DNA of 36,536 bases from Verrucomicrobiota bacterium. Lineage in GTDB: Bacteria; Verrucomicrobiota; Verrucomicrobiia; Opitutales; Opitutaceae. The position numbers were made by a program, and so were the translations under genes. The notes below the pieces were generated by a model, which did no database searches, was not told the DNA's origin, and saw nothing but the letters and a program-made list of their open reading frames with translations. This document shows positions 29,799-36,536 of this stretch, one piece after another (the first letter of the stretch is position 1; each line of letters starts with the position of its first letter). The stretch covers positions 1 to 36,536 of the forward strand of contig JAUWBF010000032.1 in the NCBI GenBank assembly GCA_030601755.1, read 5' to 3'.

Positions 29799-30116
29799 AT
29801 GGTCTCCTTTATCTCCATGCGCGAACTGTCGAAACAGCCGGGGCAGGTTTTGAAACAGGTCAGGACCAAGGGACCGCAGGTCATCACGCAAAACGGCACG
29901 CCCGCCGCCTACCTGATTCCCGCCAGCGGGCAGGGGATCGAGGCCGATCTGGATGCCGTGCGCCGGCTGCTCCTCGGGCGTGCGCTGGACGCCGCGCAGG
30001 CCGAGGCCGCGCGCAGCGGCGCATCTGAGCTGACCGAGGTCGAGATCGCTGCCGAGATCGCCGCCGCCCGGGGTGATCGCCGTAAGCGCAAGTCGACCAA
30101 GACCGCCCGCAAATGA
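29799..30116 (+). CDS. Phd/YefM-family antitoxin
   Basis: 105 residues. The N-terminal 50 residues (MVSFISMRELSKQPGQVLKQVRTKGPQVITQNGTPAAYLIP) are the DNA-binding Phd/YefM fold: beta strand, helices, then the sequence QVITxNGxPxAxL. The C-terminal half is helical and charged, ending in a basic RRKRKSTKTARK tail, and would wrap the toxin. Start at 29799 is chosen because the domain begins there, directly after the palindrome; the longer in-frame start is translated repeat. The TGA overlaps the next ATG (ATGA at 30113-30116), the common coupling of antitoxin and toxin. Confidence 0.88.
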   Translation: MVSFISMRELSKQPGQVLKQVRTKGPQVITQNGTPAAYLIPASGQGIEADLDAVRRLLLGRALDAAQAEAARSGASELTEVEIAAEIAAARGDRRKRKSTKTARK

Positions 30117-30511
30117 GGCCGGTTTGGGTGCTGGATACCAACGTGGTCGTGTCCGCCGCGTTGACCGCCGGAGGCACTTGTGACCAAGTGATGCGTGCCG
30201 CCATTGAGGGGCGGGTGGTCTTGGCGTGGAGTGCGCCTATGCTGGCCGAATACCGTGAGGTCTTGCTTCGGCCCAAGTTCAAGTTCAGCCCGTCGACGGT
30301 CGCCGCGCTGTTATCTGCCTTCGACGCAGCGCATCAGGTCCCCGTGGGCGCTGCGCCCGAGCTGCCCGACCCCGACGACGAAGTTTTTCTGGCAGCCGCC
30401 TTGGGCACGCCCGATCGGATACTAGTCACCGGCAACGCCGCGCATTTCCCCGCCAAGCTCTGTCGTCCCGCCAAAATTCTTACGCCCGCCGCAGCGCTCA
30501 AGCTGCTGTAG
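30113..30511 (+). CDS. PIN-domain toxin (VapC-like, COG1569 type)
   Basis: 132 residues. PIN ribonuclease fold: first acidic residue in VLDTNVVVSA, Glu in APMLAEYREVLLRPKF, the acidic group in LPDPDDEVFLAAAL and a final TGNAAHFP, where many PIN proteins have a T(R/G)(D/N)xxxF. These residues bind the Mg/Mn ions for RNA cleavage, commonly of tRNA or rRNA. The four-base overlap with the antitoxin gene and no other neighbours argue for a typical type II toxin-antitoxin operon. Its target is unknown. Confidence 0.9.
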   Translation: MRPVWVLDTNVVVSAALTAGGTCDQVMRAAIEGRVVLAWSAPMLAEYREVLLRPKFKFSPSTVAALLSAFDAAHQVPVGAAPELPDPDDEVFLAAALGTPDRILVTGNAAHFPAKLCRPAKILTPAAALKLL

Positions 30512-30628
30512 GCCTGCGGCGTCGCCCTGAACCCGCCGCGAACTCCGCGGAACTATAAACACGTCAGCGGCTTGTAACGCTCGCGGCGTTGCATTTGCCG
30601 GCGCGGGTCTCTACGGCTTCGCGCCGAC

Positions 30629-31186
30629 ATGATCATCACCCTGGTTATCCTCGGCGTGGCGGCGTTCATCGCGTTCGCCCTCTACAACAGCCTCGTCGGA
30701 AAAAAGAACCGCGTCGAAAACGCCTTCGCGTCCATCGACGTGTATTTGAAAAAACGCTACGACCTCATCCCCAACCTCGTCGCCTCGGTGAAGCAATACA
30801 TGCAGCACGAGTCCGAGACGCTCACCAAGGTCACCGAGATGCGCGCCCGCGCCACCTCCGGCTCGCTCAGCAGCGACGAGAAGGTCGCGCTCAACAACCA
30901 GCTCGGCAAATCCATCGGCGGCATCATGGTCGCGGTCGAGGCCTACCCCGAGCTCAAGGCCGACACCGGCTTTCAGCAGCTCCAGCGCGCGCTCAACGAG
31001 ATCGAGGAACAGCTCGCCGCCTCGCGCCGCGCCTTCAACGCCGCCGTCACCGACTTCAACAACGCCGTCGAGATGTTCCCCACCAACATCCTTGCCGGCA
31101 TGATGGGCTACACCCGCCGCGAGCTGCTGGTGACCGCCGAGCGCGAGCGCCAGAACGTCGACGTGAGCGATCTCTTCAAGCGCTGA
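30629..31186 (+). CDS. lemA: LemA family protein
   Basis: 185 residues with the standard LemA architecture: an N-terminal membrane helix (MIITLVILGVAAFIAFALYNSL), then a four-helix bundle with the family signature NAFASIDVYLKKRYDLIPNLV and the C-terminal NNAVEMFPTNILAGMMGY. LemA proteins are membrane-associated and of unclear function, linked in various bacteria to envelope stress or phospholipid remodelling. The DUF3137 gene starts 7 nt after its stop; the two genes occur together in many bacteria, suggesting a functional pair. Confidence 0.93.
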   Translation: MIITLVILGVAAFIAFALYNSLVGKKNRVENAFASIDVYLKKRYDLIPNLVASVKQYMQHESETLTKVTEMRARATSGSLSSDEKVALNNQLGKSIGGIMVAVEAYPELKADTGFQQLQRALNEIEEQLAASRRAFNAAVTDFNNAVEMFPTNILAGMMGYTRRELLVTAERERQNVDVSDLFKR

Positions 31187-31193
31187 CCCGGCG

Positions 31194-32150
31194 ATGGCCG
31201 ACACCCACGACTTCGACGCCTTTTTCGCGACCGAGCTTGCCCCGCGCCTGCACGCGCTGGAGGCCCGCCGCAAGAAGGCCAACCTCCACGGCGCCTGCTG
31301 CGTCGGCCTGCTGCTCGTCATCGGCGTGATCGCCCTGCTTGTCGGCGAGCGCGGGCTCTGGGCCTACGTGCTGCTCGGCATCGCGGCGCTGGTCTTCGCG
31401 GTGCTCGGCGTGAGTGCGCGCGGCTCGCTGCGTGACGACTTCAAGCGCGACATCGTGTCGGCCGTGGTCCGCCACTTCAGCCCCGAGCTGCGCTACTCGC
31501 CGAAGCACTGCGTCAGCCGCGCGCGTTTCACGGACGGCCGCCTCTTCACCAAGGGCATCGACCGCTACCGCGGCGAGGACCACGTCGGCGGCCGCATCGG
31601 CGCGACCCAGTTCGAGTTCTCCGAGGTGCATGCCGAATACAAGACCGTGCACCGGACCAAGAACGGCACGCGCACGCAGTGGCACACGATATTCAAGGGC
31701 GTCTACTTCATCGCCGACTTCAACAAGGCCTTCTCCACGCGCACGGTGGTGCTGCCCGACACCATGGAGCGCGTATTCGGGTTTCTCGGACAGACCCTGC
31801 AGTCGATGAACTTCACCCGCGGTGAGCTCATCAAGCTCGAGGACCCCGAGTTCGAAAAAGCCTTCGCCGTGTATGGCGACGACCAGGTGGAGGCCCGCTA
31901 CATCCTCACGCCCGCGCTGATGGAGCGCATGCTGAAGCTCCGCGCCAAGACCGGTGGTTCGATCTACTTCGCGTTTGTGGATTCACAGGTGCACGTGGCG
32001 ATCTCGACGTCCAAGAACCATTTCGAGCCCAGCCTCTTCGGGTCGCTGCTCAACCCCGCCAGCATCCGCGAGTATTACCAAGACCTTGCCCTGATCACCG
32101 GCATCATCGAGGACCTGAATCTCAACACCCGCATCTGGACGAAGGAGTGA
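31194..32150 (+). CDS. DUF3137 family membrane protein
   Basis: 318 residues. Two adjacent membrane helices lie near residues 32-70 (ACCVGLLLVIGVIALLVG, YVLLGIAALVFAVLGVSA), the rest being cytoplasmic or peripheral: FTKGIDRYRGEDHVGGRIGATQFEFSEVHAEY and HTIFKGVYFIADFNKAF are typical of DUF3137, which in many genomes follows lemA. No enzymatic motif is evident. The 7-nt spacing to lemA implies coupled expression; a role in membrane stress is only inferred. Confidence 0.88.
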   Translation: MADTHDFDAFFATELAPRLHALEARRKKANLHGACCVGLLLVIGVIALLVGERGLWAYVLLGIAALVFAVLGVSARGSLRDDFKRDIVSAVVRHFSPELRYSPKHCVSRARFTDGRLFTKGIDRYRGEDHVGGRIGATQFEFSEVHAEYKTVHRTKNGTRTQWHTIFKGVYFIADFNKAFSTRTVVLPDTMERVFGFLGQTLQSMNFTRGELIKLEDPEFEKAFAVYGDDQVEARYILTPALMERMLKLRAKTGGSIYFAFVDSQVHVAISTSKNHFEPSLFGSLLNPASIREYYQDLALITGIIEDLNLNTRIWTKE

Positions 32151-32763
32151 GGGGGGGCTTGGTGGCTGAGTTTTAACGCAAAGACGCAAAGGCGCTAGGG
32201 CCGCAAAGGAAGGCCGCAGAGTTTCGGATTGGGTCACAGAGAGCACAGAGCTCGGATTGTTCTCCCACCTGCCCAGAGGGCGCCCGGTTCGGTCACCCTT
32301 TCGCTACGCTTCAGGGTAAATCGTCGCGATTTACCATCTACGCCTCACGGCTTCGTCAGAGCTGCACAGAGTTCCGGAAAACTGCAGCGTTGGCCGTCCC
32401 CGGCCAAGTTGATCGGGCGAGAGGTTTTAACCGCAAAAACCGCGAATGGGCGCAAAAGTCCGGAGGGCGGGCATTCCTGCCCGCCCCGCTAGGAATCGGC
32501 CACAGTGGATTCCCGCAGGGCCGTCGTTTGACGACGACCGCAGGCTGACAGGCTCACCATCTGAACGAAGCTCTTGGTTTGGCGGAGGGGTTACTGATGC
32601 GAGCGCGCCTGGGGCAGCGGAGCCGTCACCACGAAAGGTTATCGAGGTTACGGTTTTGGCTGAATACTTGGGTAACTTTGCTGGATTTCAGGGCGTATAA
32701 AATTTCAAGCCTATGTAAATGCGAGTATTGCCAATGATGTGGCGACTTCGAGAACCTCGCAGT
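32151..32763. other. 613-nt repeat-rich non-coding region before the helicase genes
   Basis: No convincing gene is seen. In order: an octamer repeat GTTTTAACGCAAAG (32170-32200); a CACAGAG repeat (32233-32250); a 9-bp palindrome GGTAAATCG/CGATTTACC with loop TCG (32315-32335); the near-copy of 29661-29695 (32371-32406); a degenerate TTTTAACCGCAAAA repeat (32424-32458); the TTCC hairpin (32465-32486); and a CGTCGT/ACGACG hairpin (32522-32536). The last 150 nt are less GC-rich and have TATAAA at 32696-32701, a candidate -10 for the helicase transcript, but no clear -35. Confidence 0.75.
32465..32486. repeat. 9-bp-stem hairpin with TTCC loop (variable-stem family)
   Basis: GGGCGGGCA (32465-32473) pairs perfectly with TGCCCGCCC (32478-32486) around TTCC. 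The stem word equals that at 12860-12881 and the loop equals that at 382-411, linking the family across 32 kb. Confidence 0.88.
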
Positions 32764-34557
32764 ATGAACGATCCGGCCGCCCGCCATGAAGCCCTCGTTT
32801 TGCTGCAAAACGAACTCGGCCGGTTCGTTGTCGAGGAGCACACGCTGCAACGCGACAGCTTGCGCCGCCTCTGGGCCAGTCCCGTCGAGGATCGCGTGAC
32901 CGAGGGGCGGTGCATCGCCGATCTCACCGTCGTCGCCCAACCCACGCCCGGACACTGGGTGCTGCAGTGCGCGGGCAACGACTCGCGTTTTCGCGAAGGC
33001 GATCTGGTCCGTCTCAGCCGCGGCGACCCGCAGTTGCCGTTTATGGAGGCATCGATTTTGGCCGCCGGCGACACCCGCATCGAGGTCCTCGCGTGGCGAA
33101 CCTACGGCGAGACCGCCTGCGCCGTCGGTCAGTCGGGCATCTGCGCCGACGAATCGTTCATCGACCTCGAGGCCCGCTACCTGGCCGCCATCGACGACCT
33201 CGGCAAAACCGACATCGGCCGGGAGATTGTTCTGCCGCTGCTTGGAGGGAAATTGGGCGTCTCGGTGGACGCCACCACCTTTGACGATGTCTCCACACAG
33301 CCGGAGTTCGATCAACTCAACGACCGCCAGCAGGAAGCCGTCGCCAACGCCATCGCCAGCGACACGTGCTGGCTCATCCAAGGCCCGCCCGGCACTGGCA
33401 AGACCCACGTGCTCGCTTGGATGATCGGCGATCTGCTCAGGCAAAACCAACGTGTCTTCGTCACCAGCTTCACGCACCGCGCGATCAACAACCTGCTCGC
33501 CGCCGTCGCCGAGCGCGTGACCGAGCCCGGTCGCGTCGCCAAGATTGCCGCCTTCACCGACCCGACCCTCCCGGCCGCCGTCGAGCAACGCGAGCGCTTC
33601 TCCGAACTCACGCTCGCCAAACAGCACGACGGGCGCGGCTACGTCATCGGGGCTACGCCCTTCGCGCTGCGCTCCTCCCGGCTGGGACAGCGCGACTTCG
33701 ACACCATCGTGATCGACGAGGCCAGTCAGGTCACCGTGCCGCTGGCCGTCATGGCCATGCTCGCCGGTCGCAAATACATCTTCGCCGGCGACCACCAGCA
33801 ACTCCCGCCGGTCACGCTCAGCCGCTCCGCCGTCGAGGCCCGCTCGCTGTCGATCTTCGGTCGGCTCGTCGGTCGCGGACACGACACGCTGCTGACCACC
33901 ACCCATCGCTTCGGCGACGCCCTCTGCGCGTGGCCGAGCGACACGTTTTATCAATCCCGCCTCCGCTCCCACCCGCGCGTATCCAAACGGCAGTTACATC
34001 TCGCGCTCCCGCCACGAGGCGATCAGGTCTGGCACGCCGCGCTGGCCGCCGAGCCGGCCTGCGTTTGGCTGGCCGTCCCGCACCGGGGGTGTCGCTCCTA
34101 CGCACCCGAGGAAACGACCCTGCTGGTCGAGCTGTTGCGGGCCTTGCACGCCGGCGGACTCGATTGGGAAGACATCGGCGTGGTGGTGCCGTTTCGCCGA
34201 CAGGCCCGGTTTTTGCGTCGTCGGCTGGCGTCAAAATCGCCCGACCATACGCCGCCCGCCGCGCTGGTCATCGATACCGTGGAGCGGATGCAGGGCCAGG
34301 AGCGCGAGGTCGTCTGCGTGTCCTTCACCACGTCCGATCCCGACTTCGCGCACCGGTTGCGGGAGTTCCTTTTCCTGCCCCAGCGCCTCAACGTCGCCGC
34401 CACCCGCCCGCGCTCCAAGCTCATCCTGCTGGCCAGCCCCGAACTCCTCGACTACGCGCGGTCTTCGCCCGACGACGACCTCTGCGCCGCCTTCGTCTCC
34501 TTGCTCGAGTCGGCTCACCGCATCGACATTCCTTTGCCGGAACAGTCACCGCTCTAA
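32764..34557 (+). CDS. SF1B-type DNA/RNA helicase (UPF1/DNA2-like)
   Basis: 597 residues. The helicase core has LNDRQQEAV (Q motif, 186-194), Walker A GPPGTGKTH (207-215), TSFTHRAINNLL (Ia), VIDEAS (motif II, DEAS at 318-321), GDHQQLPPV (III, 342-350), VVVPFRRQARFLRRRL (IV), DTVERMQGQEREVVCVSF (V) and NVAATRPRSKLILL (VI). This is the UPF1/DNA2-like group. The first 180 residues precede the core and have no recognised family; TTTHRF replaces the usual QYRM segment. ATG 32764 is used; 32719 is an alternative that adds 15 residues of doubtful coding. A second SF1 helicase follows 81 nt downstream, suggesting joint function. Confidence 0.88.
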   Translation: MNDPAARHEALVLLQNELGRFVVEEHTLQRDSLRRLWASPVEDRVTEGRCIADLTVVAQPTPGHWVLQCAGNDSRFREGDLVRLSRGDPQLPFMEASILAAGDTRIEVLAWRTYGETACAVGQSGICADESFIDLEARYLAAIDDLGKTDIGREIVLPLLGGKLGVSVDATTFDDVSTQPEFDQLNDRQQEAVANAIASDTCWLIQGPPGTGKTHVLAWMIGDLLRQNQRVFVTSFTHRAINNLLAAVAERVTEPGRVAKIAAFTDPTLPAAVEQRERFSELTLAKQHDGRGYVIGATPFALRSSRLGQRDFDTIVIDEASQVTVPLAVMAMLAGRKYIFAGDHQQLPPVTLSRSAVEARSLSIFGRLVGRGHDTLLTTTHRFGDALCAWPSDTFYQSRLRSHPRVSKRQLHLALPPRGDQVWHAALAAEPACVWLAVPHRGCRSYAPEETTLLVELLRALHAGGLDWEDIGVVVPFRRQARFLRRRLASKSPDHTPPAALVIDTVERMQGQEREVVCVSFTTSDPDFAHRLREFLFLPQRLNVAATRPRSKLILLASPELLDYARSSPDDDLCAAFVSLLESAHRIDIPLPEQSPL

Positions 34558-34638
34558 CCCGACCCGCGCACAAAACGACTCTGTCGTTCCGCTACATCTC
34601 TGAGCGCCGCCGACACCTTCTAACTCACCATTCGCGTC

Positions 34639-36536
34639 ATGGCCCGTGTTCTTCCTGATCCGCTCGTCGGCACTTTTTCCTCCGGCGTCCACCGCGTCTA
34701 TCGCGCGCTGCGGGCCATTCCGGGCGACGACCTGCTCGTCTGGGTCGGCCTGCCCTTCGCCGGCGCCGAGGACCGCCCCGACTTTCTGGTGGTGCATCAG
34801 GACTCGACCGCGTTCGTCCTGTCCGTTTCCCCCGAGACCGACGCCGACATCGACGAGCACCTCAACGGCGGCCTCTTCGCCGACCCGGCCAAGCCGCCCG
34901 TGCCCCCGCCGGGCGAGGCCCGGCTTGCCCGCATCCGCGGCTTCATCGCGCAGGCATTGGGCGATGGCTCGGTGAACGCAGGCGGTTCGGTCACGACCAT
35001 GGCCTCCGCGGTCTACGGGCTGCTGCTGTTTCCAAACGCCGCCCACGCCACGGTCGCCCAGCTCTGGCCGGACAATCCGCACGAGGGCTGTCATTGGCTG
35101 GGCGACGATTACCTCTCCGCCCCAAAGCTCGCCGCCTGCCTGCGTAAGCTCGCCACCGGCGGCCTCGAGGAACGCCAGCTCGCCCTGCTGCGGTCGCACT
35201 TCACACCCGAGACTGTGGTGCCGCCGCGCTTTTCACCGCGCGCGCCCATCCGCCGCGACGTCGCCGCCGGCCTCTCGCCCATGCTGCTTTCTTACGATCA
35301 GGAAGCGTGGGCCAAGAACCGCCTGCACCTGCCCGACGAGCAGCTTGAGGTCGCCGAGGCGCAGGCTCCCTACGGCGGCGCGTCGCTCGTGACCGGCGTG
35401 GCCGGCAGCGGCAAGTCCCTCGTGCTCCTCTTCCGCGCCTGCACCCAGGCCCGCCTGCATCCCGAGAGCCGCGCGCTCGTCATCACGCACAACCAAGCCC
35501 TGCGCCGCGAGCTGGAGGACCGTTTCGGCGAACTGGGCAACCCGCCCAACGTCGTCTGGCACACGTTTCACTCGTGGGTCTTGTCCGAGCTGCGTAACCA
35601 GAAATTTGATACGCGTGAGATCGTGCAATACGCGAAGCGTGACGCGCTCATCGCCGAGGCCGTCGGCTGGGACGGCGCGCCGGTCGACTCCCGCCGAGTC
35701 GCCTTCCTGCGCGACGAGTTCGACTGGATGCAGGACCAAGGCCTGTCCGCCCGCGCCCGCTACCTCGAGGCCGACCGCGCCGGACGCGGCGGCGCGCTCT
35801 CGCCGCAGCAACGCGCGCGCATCCACGACATCTACCTGCGCTACTCCGCCCGCCTCGACGAGCTGCGCGCCGAGGACTGGTCGGGCCGCGCGTTGCGGTT
35901 TTTCAGCCTGCTCGAACGCGGCGACCTGAGACCCTCCGCCTTCGACTATATCTATGTCGACGAGGCCCAGTTCTTCGCACAGGTCTGGCTGCGCGCGCTA
36001 CAGCACTACCTGCAACCGCTCTCCGGACGCCTGTTGCTCGCCGCTGATCCCACGCAAGGCTTTCTCAAGCGCCGCCAGTCCTGGCTCGCCTGTGGCATCG
36101 ACCTGCGCGGCCGATCGACCCGGTTGCGCCGCGCCTACCGCAACACCCGCGCGATCCTCGCCTACGCCGCCGCGTTTTATCGGGCGCGCCTCGGCGACGA
36201 CGAGGAGACCGACCTCAACCTCCCCGGTCCCGACGAGTTTGCGACCGCGCCCGACGGACCCGCCCCGCGGCTCATCCCGCTCGCGTCGCGACAGGACGAG
36301 GCCAGCCGCCTCATCAACGAAATCCACGCCTACCTGCGCGACGGCGGCGAGCCCGGCTCGATCTTGGTGCTGACCGGCACAGGCCTTGGCGCGACCGCGA
36401 CGCTTGAGGCGCTCGTCGCCGAGTTCGGTGCCGGCCGCGTGGCCAAGGCCAAGGACCCCATCCGCCCCGGATGCATCCGGGTGAGCGGTCTCGACGCGGC
36501 CACCGGTCTGGAAGCGCCGGTGGTGTTTTTGATCGG
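34639..36536 (+). CDS. NERD-like/UvrD-family helicase, 3' end beyond window
   Basis: At least 632 residues from ATG 34639, open to the last base. Residues 1-80 resemble a NERD nuclease-related domain (VHRVYRALRAIPGDDLLVWVGLPF, DFLVVHQDSTAFVLSVSP): D48 is present, but the [E/Q]xK triplet expected about 14 residues later reads SVS, so the nuclease looks inactive. The helicase part has Walker A GVAGSGKS (253-260), the motif Ia-like VITHNQALRREL, DEAQ (441-444) in IYVDEAQFFAQVW, a motif III-like AADPTQGFLKRRQSW and LRRAYRNTRAIL (IV), all of UvrD/Rep type. The C-terminal motifs lie beyond the window. The upstream SF1B helicase gene makes this a two-helicase locus. Confidence 0.85.
   Translation, partial: MARVLPDPLVGTFSSGVHRVYRALRAIPGDDLLVWVGLPFAGAEDRPDFLVVHQDSTAFVLSVSPETDADIDEHLNGGLFADPAKPPVPPPGEARLARIRGFIAQALGDGSVNAGGSVTTMASAVYGLLLFPNAAHATVAQLWPDNPHEGCHWLGDDYLSAPKLAACLRKLATGGLEERQLALLRSHFTPETVVPPRFSPRAPIRRDVAAGLSPMLLSYDQEAWAKNRLHLPDEQLEVAEAQAPYGGASLVTGVAGSGKSLVLLFRACTQARLHPESRALVITHNQALRRELEDRFGELGNPPNVVWHTFHSWVLSELRNQKFDTREIVQYAKRDALIAEAVGWDGAPVDSRRVAFLRDEFDWMQDQGLSARARYLEADRAGRGGALSPQQRARIHDIYLRYSARLDELRAEDWSGRALRFFSLLERGDLRPSAFDYIYVDEAQFFAQVWLRALQHYLQPLSGRLLLAADPTQGFLKRRQSWLACGIDLRGRSTRLRRAYRNTRAILAYAAAFYRARLGDDEETDLNLPGPDEFATAPDGPAPRLIPLASRQDEASRLINEIHAYLRDGGEPGSILVLTGTGLGATATLEALVAEFGAGRVAKAKDPIRPGCIRVSGLDAATGLEAPVVFLI

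Noticed and set aside
32446-32700. 84-codon open frame in the gap before the helicases
   Set aside because: It runs through a TTCC hairpin and several repeats, has no ribosome-binding site, and shows no family.

Overview
The window is a GC-rich (roughly two-thirds G+C by eye) chromosomal segment from a Gram-negative bacterium. Gene content (FolE2, a PTPS-type pterin enzyme, GH88 glucuronyl hydrolase, LpxR-like and DUF481 outer-membrane proteins, LemA/DUF3137) and the dispersed repeat types suggest Verrucomicrobiota, most likely the Opitutales/Opitutaceae. That assignment is inference; no rRNA or other marker gene is present.

Layout. 1-366: tail of an IS3-family transposase and a DNA-glycosylase gene it appears to have truncated. 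427-1302 (-): transglutaminase-like protease. 1524-4865 (+): ribB (with a dead GTP cyclohydrolase II domain), ribH, nusB and ftsY. 5139-6550 (-): lipoprotein, membrane-anchored FKBP isomerase, PpnP. 6670-7315 (+): two-gene small protein/nucleotidyltransferase cassette. 7330-10100 (-): SIS-domain protein, LpxR-like deacylase and methyltransferase. 10211-12702 (+): DUF481 outer-membrane protein, phosphodiesterase, exported acetolactate decarboxylase. 12892-15095 (-): hybrid histidine kinase and pdxH. 15233-16474 (+): M20 peptidase. 16731-17987 (-): PAS histidine kinase. 18159-19571 (+): GH88 enzyme with a textbook terminator. 19766-22700 (-): hypothetical exported protein and ligA. 23003-23833 (+): PHP phosphatase. 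23919-26238 (-): pyk and an MBL hydrolase. 26371-29612 (+): VOC protein, then PTPS, folE2 and a sepiapterin-reductase-like SDR, which together would make a tetrahydrobiopterin-type pterin. 29799-30511 (+): Phd/PIN toxin-antitoxin pair with an operator-like palindrome. 30629-32150 (+): lemA and DUF3137. 32764 to the window end (+): two consecutive SF1 helicases, the second carrying what looks like an inactivated NERD nuclease domain and running off the window.

The most striking layer is between the genes. Most gaps of appreciable size outside start regions carry palindromic repeats. Three architectures recur: (1) hairpins with the invariant core ATTCCT and completely different but perfectly complementary stems; (2) REPIN-like doublets bounded by GTAG ... 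CTAC, two of which are exactly 97 nt with the same plan but different stem words; (3) elements ending GTTTTAACGCAAAG ... CTTTGCGTTAAAAC built from tandem RCGCAAAG octamers. GTAG is the foot tetranucleotide of enterobacterial REP sequences processed by RAYT (TnpA-REP) transposases, but no RAYT gene lies in the window. Sizeable gaps between convergent genes all hold at least one palindrome, consistent with a role, or tolerated insertion, at transcript 3' ends.
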